A stretch of 34,815 bases of DNA from an uncultured Flavobacteriales bacterium (GTDB taxonomy: Bacteria; Bacteroidota; Bacteroidia; Flavobacteriales; Schleiferiaceae): positions 1-34,815 of the forward strand of contig CATMQD010000008.1 of assembly GCA_950073045.1 (NCBI GenBank). Reading direction: 5' to 3'. Below the pieces are notes generated by a model. That model did not search any database. It was not told the origin of the DNA and was given only the letters and a program-made list of their open reading frames with translations. This document shows, in pieces, positions 27,035 through 34,815 of this stretch (positions are counted from its first letter, which is position 1; the number at the start of each line of letters is the position of its first letter). The translations under genes were made by a program, and so were the position numbers.

Positions 27035-27712
27035 TTGATACTAGCATTAGAAACCTCCACAAAAAACTGTTCTGTGGCCTTGATAGAAGGAGCAGAAATA
27101 AAGGCTTTAAAAGAGGCACATTCCGATCAATACATCCACTCCGAGAAATTGCATCTTTTTATTGAAGAGGCTCTGAATCAAGCAGGGTGTAAGCCATCCG
27201 ATTTGGAGGCCATTGCCGTTGGTGCGGGCCCTGGTTCTTATACCGGACTACGCATTGGTGTAACATCAGCGAAAGCACTAGCCTACAGTTTACAAATACC
27301 GCTAATAGGTGCGCGTGGACCAGAGCTGCTCGTGGCAGAGGCCATAAAGCAATTTGAGTTTCCTGAGCAGGCGATTTTGCATCCAATGATTGATGCACGT
27401 CGTATGGAAGTTTATACCGCTGATTATAATGTTCTTGCCATTCCATCTAGAGAAATTGAGGCTCGTATAATTGATGAAGACTCTTATAGCGAGCCCGGAG
27501 AGCATTTTTTCTTTGGTGATGGAGCGCCTAAGTTTAAATCGGTTTTAAATGGCCCACAGCATCATTTTTTGGATTTGGAATTACCTTCGGCGGCCCATTT
27601 CTGCCATCTGCTAAACGCTAAAATGACGAATAAAGAATTTGAGGATGTGGCCTACTTTGAGCCTTTCTACCTCAAGGAGTTTCAGGCGATAAAGCCTAAA
27701 AGCGTATTTTAG
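27035..27712 (+). CDS. tsaB: tRNA t6A biosynthesis protein TsaB
   Basis: ILALETSTKNCSVALIEG...EAIAVGAGPGSYTGLRIGVTSAKALAYSLQIPLIG...MIDARRMEVYTA. TTG start. Confidence 0.94.
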   Translation: MILALETSTKNCSVALIEGAEIKALKEAHSDQYIHSEKLHLFIEEALNQAGCKPSDLEAIAVGAGPGSYTGLRIGVTSAKALAYSLQIPLIGARGPELLVAEAIKQFEFPEQAILHPMIDARRMEVYTADYNVLAIPSREIEARIIDEDSYSEPGEHFFFGDGAPKFKSVLNGPQHHFLDLELPSAAHFCHLLNAKMTNKEFEDVAYFEPFYLKEFQAIKPKSVF

Positions 27713-27718
27713 GAAAAG

Positions 27719-29521
27719 ATGTTTAGCGACTTAAGTTTTAATATTTTCTCTTTAAGTCTGATTACTTCGGGTGGCTTTGCATTTATACTGGCCGCTTGGA
27801 TTATGCGGAAGCGCCGGCAAACCTTTAATTGGTTTAGTGTAATGCTTCTTGCCTCAGCTTGGTGGGCAGTAGCTTATGGCTTCGAGCTATCCACAAGCAG
27901 CATGGATCAAATGCTGATGTGGATTAAGGTGGAATACCTCGGGATTGCCTGCTTGCCTTCGCTTTGGCTGATTTTCTGCTACAGCTTTATTGGTCGCGAT
28001 AATAGTCTGAATAACCTCACCTTTATTAGCCTTTTTGCTTATTCGGCAGTTACCTATTTACTAATGCTCACTAATGAGCAGCACCATTTATTTTATCAAA
28101 GTACTTCAATCGACAAAAGCGGTCCATTTCCACTTTTGGCAATTGAGCCCGGACCTTGGTATCGACTGCATACCGTGGTTTTTTACAGTTTAGTGGTGGC
28201 AGGTTATTGGGCGCTGATCTCTCATTTACGACATACCAAGCCAGTTTTTAAGGCCCAAAGTCGACTGCTTATCATCGGGACATTAATCCCCTTGGCGGTA
28301 AATTTCGGATACATATTTTTAGATTTCCGCCCCTATGGACATATCGATTTAACACCCTTTGCTTTCTTACTTACCTCCTTTATAATTGCGGTGGGCCTAA
28401 TGCGATTTGGACTTTTTGATATTAGTCCATTAGCTCGCTCTAAGGTTATTCAGGAGCTAGGTGATGGGGTTGCCGTATTAGATGCCCGAGGTCGCTTAAT
28501 TGATTTTAATCCCGCTTTTGAAGATATCGTTCAACATGATGGCGAGCTCTTTGGCTATAGTTTGCAAGAGTTATTACCTCATGGAAAAGTGGAGGAAGAG
28601 TTCCCGATTTTAAAGGAAGAGGGAATTAAAGACTACCACATGAACTTGAAAGATGGTCGAGTTTTCGAAGTAACGGCCAATGGTATGTTCGAAAAAACTG
28701 GATTGTTTAATGGTAGTGCGGTACTCTTTAAAAATGTTAGCCAGCGTGTAGAAAGTCAAAGAAGCTTGGAGGAGAAGAACGATCAATTGGAAAAGTTGAA
28801 TGCTTTAAAAGATCGATTGTTTTCCATTATAGCCCATGATTTACGGGGCCCGCTTTTAAATCTACGTGAAACTCTAAAATTGGTTAACTCTGATGCGCTA
28901 AACGATGAGGAGCGCAACCAAGTGATGAAGCTCCTTACTGGCGAAGTAGATCAAAGTGTGGGGCTCATGCAAAATCTATTAGATTGGGCTCAGAGTCAGC
29001 AACAAGGAGAAAGATTGGAATTAAGCTTATTCGACGCGGAGGATGTTTTTCTAGAGGCCATAGAACCCTTGAAGGCATCTATGAAAAAGAAGCGTCAAGA
29101 ATTAGTAGTTAATTTTAAAGATGCAACTTCGGTGTATGCCGATTGGGACCGGATAAAAATCGTTTTGCGTAACCTGGTCAACAACGCTGTGAAGTTTACT
29201 TCAGAAGATGGTAAAATTCATTTGTGGATTGAGGCAGTTGGCGATAAAGTGTGGTTTTGTATACAAGATAATGGGGTTGGGTTAAGTGAGGAGCAAATGA
29301 AGAAGCTTAGGGAAAATGCTCCCTTAGAAAGTACCTATGGAACTCTAAATGAAAAGGGATCAGGTATAGGTCTTATGCTGATTAGAGATTTTTTAAAGCA
29401 ACATGGATCCCGCTTGGAAATTGAAAGTGAAATGGGATTTGGATCAACCTTTAGTTTTGGCCTACCAAGAATTCCCAATGAGAGTCACCCTTCTGACCCA
29501 GATCTTTATAAATACCAATAA
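27719..29521 (+). CDS. Sensor histidine kinase with N-terminal 7TM domain and PAS domain
   Basis: Seven-helix N-terminus, PAS-like VIQELGDGVAVLDARGRLIDFNPAFEDIV, H-box FSIIAHDLRGPLLNL, N-box NLVNNAVKFT, G boxes DNGVGLS and GSGIGLML. Confidence 0.9.
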   Translation: MFSDLSFNIFSLSLITSGGFAFILAAWIMRKRRQTFNWFSVMLLASAWWAVAYGFELSTSSMDQMLMWIKVEYLGIACLPSLWLIFCYSFIGRDNSLNNLTFISLFAYSAVTYLLMLTNEQHHLFYQSTSIDKSGPFPLLAIEPGPWYRLHTVVFYSLVVAGYWALISHLRHTKPVFKAQSRLLIIGTLIPLAVNFGYIFLDFRPYGHIDLTPFAFLLTSFIIAVGLMRFGLFDISPLARSKVIQELGDGVAVLDARGRLIDFNPAFEDIVQHDGELFGYSLQELLPHGKVEEEFPILKEEGIKDYHMNLKDGRVFEVTANGMFEKTGLFNGSAVLFKNVSQRVESQRSLEEKNDQLEKLNALKDRLFSIIAHDLRGPLLNLRETLKLVNSDALNDEERNQVMKLLTGEVDQSVGLMQNLLDWAQSQQQGERLELSLFDAEDVFLEAIEPLKASMKKKRQELVVNFKDATSVYADWDRIKIVLRNLVNNAVKFTSEDGKIHLWIEAVGDKVWFCIQDNGVGLSEEQMKKLRENAPLESTYGTLNEKGSGIGLMLIRDFLKQHGSRLEIESEMGFGSTFSFGLPRIPNESHPSDPDLYKYQ

Positions 29522-30501
29522 TCGCTGCCGGGTTTTAAGTGTCGACTGAGCAGAAAGGCTTCTAAATCTTTCCGCTCGGCAGGGTTGGGGTAAACGCCAA
29601 TTAAGACTTTTATTCCTGACCGACTTTCTAATTTTCGGTAATCTTCAATTGGAAAACCGAGGATACCTTCTGGGAATCGATGGGGCTCTAAATCCATCCA
29701 GCGAAAGCGAATTCCTTTTTTCTTAAGTAAAGCTGCAGTAATGCGTGCTTTTCTGCCAGAACCCCACAGCACCAATTCTTCAAAGCTTTCTAGTTCAATA
29801 AATCGTTGGAGCTTTAAGGTGAAGAAGGACTCTTGTTGATAATGGGCTGAATTTCGAGAAGTGCGATTAGGATGTTCTCGCCATAAAAGGGTAGTAGAAC
29901 TTAGGCAATGAACCTCAAAATTATGCTGATAGCAGCGGAAGCACCAATCGTAATCTTCGGGGTACTCTAAATTATTGAAACCACCAATATTTAGCAATTC
30001 CTCTCGTCGCATCAGCCAATTAGGCGAAGCTATTACACACTCACGGTAGATGTCGGTCCAGGTTTGCCCATTTAAGTTTAGCTCATTTAGCCAATCTTGA
30101 TATTTAGCATAACCTGTGGAAATGGGTCGATCAGAAAAATACTGCACTAAACCCGTAACAATGGTTTTGGCGGATGAACCTTCCAGGAGGTTTAGCATTA
30201 AACGCAAGCGATCGGGAGGTAAAAGGTCGTCGGCATCAAAACGACCAACATATTCTCCCTTTGCTTTACGCAGGCCTAATACTAGGGCAGGGATAATACC
30301 TTTTTCTTTATTGATGAAAAGTCGAATTCTGCTATCATCTGCTGCTAGCTCTTCCACTACCGAACGGCTATGGTCACTAGATTGATCGTCCACTGCAATT
30401 AATTCCCAGTCGCTAAAATCTTGATCCATAAGGGATAGAATCGCCTCCCGAATGAAATCCCCGGCCTGGAAAAAGGGCATGATTAAGGAGATTTTAGGCA
30501 T
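29506..30501 (-). CDS. Glycosyltransferase family 2 with C-terminal Rossmann-like extension
   Basis: MPKISLIMPFFQAGDFIREAILSLMDQDFSDWELIAVDDQSSD, GRFDADDLLPPDRL, EDYDWCFR; C-terminal ELVLWGSGRKARITAALLKKKGIRFRWMD. Confidence 0.88.
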   Translation of the reverse strand: MPKISLIMPFFQAGDFIREAILSLMDQDFSDWELIAVDDQSSDHSRSVVEELAADDSRIRLFINKEKGIIPALVLGLRKAKGEYVGRFDADDLLPPDRLRLMLNLLEGSSAKTIVTGLVQYFSDRPISTGYAKYQDWLNELNLNGQTWTDIYRECVIASPNWLMRREELLNIGGFNNLEYPEDYDWCFRCYQHNFEVHCLSSTTLLWREHPNRTSRNSAHYQQESFFTLKLQRFIELESFEELVLWGSGRKARITAALLKKKGIRFRWMDLEPHRFPEGILGFPIEDYRKLESRSGIKVLIGVYPNPAERKDLEAFLLSRHLKPGSDYWYL

Positions 30502-30643
30502 GGAATTATAGTCTTTGCATAACCCGAGGAAATAGGCTTGGTGTGAACAGGAATAATCTGAGCACCAGAGGGGCTTTTTTAATTTAGCCTTAAAAATATC
30601 CAGATTTACGGGATTTTAAATCATTTTACCGAATTTCATAGGC

Positions 30644-31825
30644 ATGAATATCAAAGCATTAATTCTGTTTTTGGGTTTAGCACTAATCTTGGGTTCTTGT
30701 CGCTCCTCGGCTAGTTTATTTAGCATGGGTAAGGTTCAGTATAGCCCAAACAGTAAAGAAGTTTGCGAACTGCCGATTCGTATCGATCGAAACCTGTTTT
30801 TTGTAGATGTGGAAATAGAAGGGGAAACCTATAATTTCCTTTTCGACTCTGGAGCGCCGATGGTAATTTCCCAGGAGTTGGCCGAAAAGTATCAATGCAA
30901 GGTTTTAAGGACTAGTAATATCCGCGATTCCCAAAATCAGGTTCGTAAGCAGGATTATGTTTTGCTTCCCGATTTACAAATTGGCGATCGTGTTTTTAGC
31001 GGTTTAGCGGGCTTATCCAGCGACCTCAAAGCATCAGCAATTTTAAACTGCTTAAACCTTGATGGAATTATTGGTGCTAATGCAATGGCCATGCAATATT
31101 GGGATTTCTCGGTAGCCGATTCCATTATGCGAATCAGTAAAACCAAGGCACACTGGCCGGAAGGAAAGAAATACGTTTTTCATTTTGCCATGAAAAGTAC
31201 CCGTACACCATTAATTAAGCTAAAGGTTAACAATACTGATGTTTCGGGGATTACCTTCGATACAGGCTCTAGCGGTATTCTTTCATTTAATAAAAAAATG
31301 AGTAGCAGCTTTAAGGCTGAAGAGGCCCATTTTTCAGCCTATGGTTATTTAAGTGGAGGACTATTTGGCAGCGCTTTAGATACCGCTCATGAGTTTATGA
31401 TGACCTTCAATTTTCCGGATACCAATTTGCGTATTCCCATAGAACAGGAAATGAATAAGAAAGGTAAATTACTGGGTATGGGCTTTTTAAGAGACTACCA
31501 CGTTTTTTTCGATTATCCTCAAAAGGAGATCTTACTCTTGCCAAAATCGGCCGGTGCTCGAAGACCAAGTTTTCCATTTGCTCCAATTTATGAAAAGGAG
31601 CAAATAATTATTGGGATGGTAAATACGCTCATGCCCGATTCACTTAGTCATTTGCAGGTGGGAGATACCATAAGCGCAGTTAATGGTAGAGCTTTATCTA
31701 ATTCGCCAGCAGTGGCTGATTATTGTTCTATTATTCAGGATATGCGCGGTTCAGAAGTGGAAATCACCATAAAGGGAAAGGGAATTTATACTTTCCGTCG
31801 TAAAGCAATTCCACGACCAGACTAG
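30644..31825 (+). CDS. Aspartyl protease family lipoprotein with C-terminal PDZ domain
   Basis: Lipobox LGSC; FLFDSGAPMVIS and ITFDTGSSGILSF active-site-like motifs; PDZ-like HLQVGDTISAVNGRALSNS. Confidence 0.82.
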   Translation: MNIKALILFLGLALILGSCRSSASLFSMGKVQYSPNSKEVCELPIRIDRNLFFVDVEIEGETYNFLFDSGAPMVISQELAEKYQCKVLRTSNIRDSQNQVRKQDYVLLPDLQIGDRVFSGLAGLSSDLKASAILNCLNLDGIIGANAMAMQYWDFSVADSIMRISKTKAHWPEGKKYVFHFAMKSTRTPLIKLKVNNTDVSGITFDTGSSGILSFNKKMSSSFKAEEAHFSAYGYLSGGLFGSALDTAHEFMMTFNFPDTNLRIPIEQEMNKKGKLLGMGFLRDYHVFFDYPQKEILLLPKSAGARRPSFPFAPIYEKEQIIIGMVNTLMPDSLSHLQVGDTISAVNGRALSNSPAVADYCSIIQDMRGSEVEITIKGKGIYTFRRKAIPRPD

Positions 31826-33843
31826 CCCCTGAAATCCCTTTGAAAATCCTGAACCGAATTATAAGGAAGTTGACAACTACCCTGCTGACAGGGGTATATT
31901 AATGTCTTTCCTTCTTGAAGCCTTCCCGCAAAAACGGCAAGCTCCGACGCTACTGAGCTGTGAAAATAAAATTCCAAGGGACTAAACTTCAAGTCCAGTT
32001 CCTTTTGAAATTCTTCAGCCTCTGCTCCAATAATGGCTATTTCATAATAGTTGTTGGCTTCATATAATGCTAATCGAGCCCAGTTTGCAAAGCTCTCTCC
32101 ATAATCGATTACTTGCTTTTTAAGATGCGCAAGGTTTTGCTTCGCTTGCTCTAGCCAGGCACTTTTCCCGTAAATTAAGCCGAGCTTATATAAATTATGC
32201 GCCATTACGGAGTTGGCCGAAGCCATCACATTATCTTGGGTTTCCATTCCTTTACTTATTAGGGCTTCACTATTTTTTGCCCGGGTAAGAAATAGGCCGC
32301 TCTCCCGATCTTCAAAGTGCTTTAACACATAGCTTAACCAAAGCTGGGCTTGATGGAGATAGTTCTCATCAGCGCTAAGCTGCCAAAGATTTATAAAGGC
32401 TTCAATGCAAAAAGCATAATCTTCTAGTAGGCCATCAATATGACTTTCGCCTTTTTGCCAAGCGTGCATTAGCATGCCATCTTCTTTTTGCTGGCTGCTC
32501 AAAATCCAGGCGGCAGTAGACTTGGCTTTATTTAAAAACTTATCATCAGGAAAGGCTCTGTAGGCATCACAAGCAGCAGTTATCATCAGGGCATTCCAGC
32601 TGCAAAGAGCCTTGTCGTCTAATCCAGGTTTTATACGCTCTTTCCGCTTTTCGAGTAAAAGCTTTTGCCAGGTCTTTACTTTCGATTTTAAATCGCTTAA
32701 AGCGAAATTGAAACCTTGGGCAATATCTTCATCCTTAGCCCGACGTAATAGAATGTAGTTCTCATTTTCCCAATAGCCATCTTCATTAATGCTATAATAG
32801 GCTGCAAAAATTGGCCACTCGGTATTGGGGATTAAGCTTTGAAGTTCTTCTTTTTTCCAGATGTAGTATTTTCCTTCTTCACCTTCGCTATCGGCATCTA
32901 AGGCAGAGTACCAGGCACCACTGGGGTCTAGCATCTCTCTTTCCAAAAACTGCCAACTTTGTTGCAGGGTTTCTTCGTATAAAGGCTTTTTAAAATGTCG
33001 ATAGGCTTTCGAGTAAAGGCTAATCAGCTGGGCATTATCATAAAGCATTTTTTCAAAATGGGGAACTTTCCAAAGGGCATCCACCGAATAGCGTGCAAAG
33101 CCACCACCAATTTGATCGTAAATACCACCCATGGCCATTTTATCTAAACTAAGCTCTACCTGAGTTAGAGCTTCGGAATTATTCTGAGCCAAACCGTATT
33201 CCAATAAGAAGTTTAGGTTTACCGGCATAGGGAATTTAGGAGCTCTTTTCGGACCTCCTTCCAAATTGTCGAAACTCTTCGACCATTCCTGTACTAATTC
33301 ATCGAGCTCCTTTGGCTCAATTTGTAAAGGAGAGCGATTTAGCTTTACCAGCATACTCTGTTGGATTCCTTGGGTTAATTGCTCGCCATAGTTCCGAACC
33401 TGATCTTTATCCTCGCGGTACATTTCGGCCAATTGTTGTAAAACCTCCAGCCACTTGTTAAGTGGAACATAAGTAGCTCCCCAAACTGGTTTTCCATCAG
33501 GTAAACAAACCACATTGAGGGGCCAGCCACCTTGGCCTTTCATTAATTGCAAGGCTCGCATGTAAATCTCATCGATATCTGGTCTTTCCTCACGATCCAC
33601 CTTTATTGGGATGAAATGGGCGTTCATTACCTCCGCAGCTTCATTTTTCTCAAAAACTTCTGCCTCCATTACATGGCACCAATGACAAGCGCTGTATCCA
33701 ATACTTACAATTAAAAGTCGATCAAGCTCCACAGCTTTCTCTAAAAGCTCCGGACTCCAAGTTTGCCAGTTAACCGGATTATTTGCATGTTGCTGTAAAT
33801 AAGGACTTTTAGAGCTGGATAGCTCGTTTTTATAGATGTTCAT
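31822..33843 (-). CDS. Thioredoxin domain-containing protein (DUF255; YyaL/SPATA20-like)
   Basis: SSKSPYLQQHANNPVNWQTW, SIGYSACHWCHVMEAEVFE, FIPIKVDREERPDIDEIYM, KFPMPVNLNFLLEYG, WYSALDADSEGEEGKYYIW. Confidence 0.94.
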   Translation of the reverse strand: MNIYKNELSSSKSPYLQQHANNPVNWQTWSPELLEKAVELDRLLIVSIGYSACHWCHVMEAEVFEKNEAAEVMNAHFIPIKVDREERPDIDEIYMRALQLMKGQGGWPLNVVCLPDGKPVWGATYVPLNKWLEVLQQLAEMYREDKDQVRNYGEQLTQGIQQSMLVKLNRSPLQIEPKELDELVQEWSKSFDNLEGGPKRAPKFPMPVNLNFLLEYGLAQNNSEALTQVELSLDKMAMGGIYDQIGGGFARYSVDALWKVPHFEKMLYDNAQLISLYSKAYRHFKKPLYEETLQQSWQFLEREMLDPSGAWYSALDADSEGEEGKYYIWKKEELQSLIPNTEWPIFAAYYSINEDGYWENENYILLRRAKDEDIAQGFNFALSDLKSKVKTWQKLLLEKRKERIKPGLDDKALCSWNALMITAACDAYRAFPDDKFLNKAKSTAAWILSSQQKEDGMLMHAWQKGESHIDGLLEDYAFCIEAFINLWQLSADENYLHQAQLWLSYVLKHFEDRESGLFLTRAKNSEALISKGMETQDNVMASANSVMAHNLYKLGLIYGKSAWLEQAKQNLAHLKKQVIDYGESFANWARLALYEANNYYEIAIIGAEAEEFQKELDLKFSPLEFYFHSSVASELAVFAGRLQEGKTLIYPCQQGSCQLPYNSVQDFQRDFRG

Positions 33844-33922
33844 CTAGATGCTATTTTCGCGCTCAATTTACAGGACAATTAATGGATTGCATTGTTCACC
33901 TTCGGTAAAGCGCTTACTTAAC

Positions 33923-33951
33923 TTGGAGGTAACATTAGAATTCAATTTTTG
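33923..33951 (+). promoter_or_regulatory. Possible promoter of the PiT gene
   Basis: TTG (33923-33925), 18-nt spacer, AATTTTTG (33944-33951), one mismatch to TAnnTTTG. Confidence 0.35.
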
Positions 33952-33980
33952 CACAAAATCATTTCACCCGGAAATACTTC

Positions 33981-34815
33981 ATGGATATCTATTTCATTCT
34001 AGTAATCGCCCTATTAATTCTTGCTGTTGGTGACTTGGTAGTGGGTGTAAGCAATGATGCTGTGAACTTCCTTACTTCGGCTATTGGCTCTCGGGTGGCA
34101 AGTCAGCGCACAATTTTAATTATCGCAGCCGCTGGCGTTTTTGCGGGCGCGGCCTTTTCTAGTGGAATGATGGAGGTTGCTCGAAAGGGAATCTTTAATC
34201 CAAGCTTTTTTAGTTACGCCGATGTAATGGTGGTTTTTATGGCAGTAATGATTACTGATATCATTCTGCTGGATGCTTTCAATAGCTTTGGAATGCCAAC
34301 TAGCACCACAGTTTCGATAGTATTTGAATTGCTCGGTGCCAGTGTTATGGTAGGCTGGTTAATGCTTCGCGATGGTCAGCACGCTGATATGAATCTCTTA
34401 GATGTAATAAATACTTCTAAAGCCAGTCAAATTATAGCCGGTATATTTCTGTCCATTGGCGTAGCCTTTTCTGTGGGGGCATTATCGCAATGGGTTTCTC
34501 GTTTGTGGTTTACCTTTAATATTCGTCGGGGAGTGAATAAGTACGGGGCCCTTTTTGCGGGGATTTGTATGACAATCATTATCTACTTCCTACTCATTAA
34601 AGGAATAAAAGGGGCCAATTTCGGGAAAGACGTAAATGCCTTTTTTAAGGAGCAAGCGATGATGATTGTAGCGGCCTCCTTTATAGGTAGTACCTTAATT
34701 CTTTGGCTGTTGCAAAAAACACTTTCGGTAAATCCATTAAAGGTGGTGGTTTTAACGGGTACCTTTTCCCTAGCTATGGCTTTCGCCGGAAACGATTTAG
34801 TGAACTTTATCGGTG
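33981..34815 (+). CDS. Inorganic phosphate transporter, PiT family (partial, runs off right edge)
   Basis: Absent from ORF track (no stop). Own translation: MDIYFILVIALLILAVGDLVVGVSNDAVNFLTSAIGSRVASQRTILIIAAAGVFAGAAFSSGMMEVARKGIFNP...FAGNDLVNFIG, with two PiT signature GxNDxxN-type repeats. Confidence 0.93.
   Translation, partial: MDIYFILVIALLILAVGDLVVGVSNDAVNFLTSAIGSRVASQRTILIIAAAGVFAGAAFSSGMMEVARKGIFNPSFFSYADVMVVFMAVMITDIILLDAFNSFGMPTSTTVSIVFELLGASVMVGWLMLRDGQHADMNLLDVINTSKASQIIAGIFLSIGVAFSVGALSQWVSRLWFTFNIRRGVNKYGALFAGICMTIIIYFLLIKGIKGANFGKDVNAFFKEQAMMIVAASFIGSTLILWLLQKTLSVNPLKVVVLTGTFSLAMAFAGNDLVNFIG

Noticed and set aside
30505-30580. Possible small RNA between divergent GT2 and protease genes (weak -7-like tagtctttg, ending gaggggcttttttaa)
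   Set aside because: The stem is weak with a large loop and wobble, and the -7 spacing is off consensus; cannot be supported without RNA data.
33848-34033. ORF 33848..34033 (+)
   Set aside because: Overlaps the real PiT start in another frame; no domain similarity.
1-34815. CRISPR array, tRNA/rRNA, IS/transposase, prophage, toxin-antitoxin or defence operon
   Set aside because: No direct-repeat arrays, cloverleaf-like CCA-ended genes, transposase motifs or phage/defence domains were recognised on either strand.

Overview
This 34.8 kb window looks like a Bacteroidota (Flavobacteriales-like) chromosomal segment, mostly dense, co-oriented core genes. Left to right: a chimeric window edge (PolA-like N-terminus fused in frame to the C-terminus of ActD); alternative complex III / cytochrome oxidase genes actE-actF-coxB-coxA; ruvB; queG; a 5'-truncated T9SS cargo fragment; ruvA-sprA-gcvH-vanZ-like-tonB-tonB; cysQ; ctaB-cox3-cox3-cox4-SCO-DUF420-small CAMCK protein; tolC-like and HlyD/MacA-like genes; tsaB; a 7TM-PAS histidine kinase; a convergent GT2 glycosyltransferase; a PDZ aspartyl-protease lipoprotein; a DUF255/thioredoxin-domain protein; and a PiT phosphate transporter cut by the right edge (absent from the ORF track because it has no stop). 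I see no CRISPR array, rRNA, tRNA, IS element, prophage or recognisable defence island. The signals most worth a second look are: the PolA/ActD chimeric junction; the start-less T9SS fragment; two strong hairpins buried in 5' coding ends (a terminator-like one in the vanZ-like gene and a perfect 15-bp one in the SCO gene); a 10-bp inverted repeat bracketing the putative ctaB promoter; and a small secreted CAMCK membrane protein at the end of the cox assembly cluster. I did not find a clear, wholly new multi-gene system.
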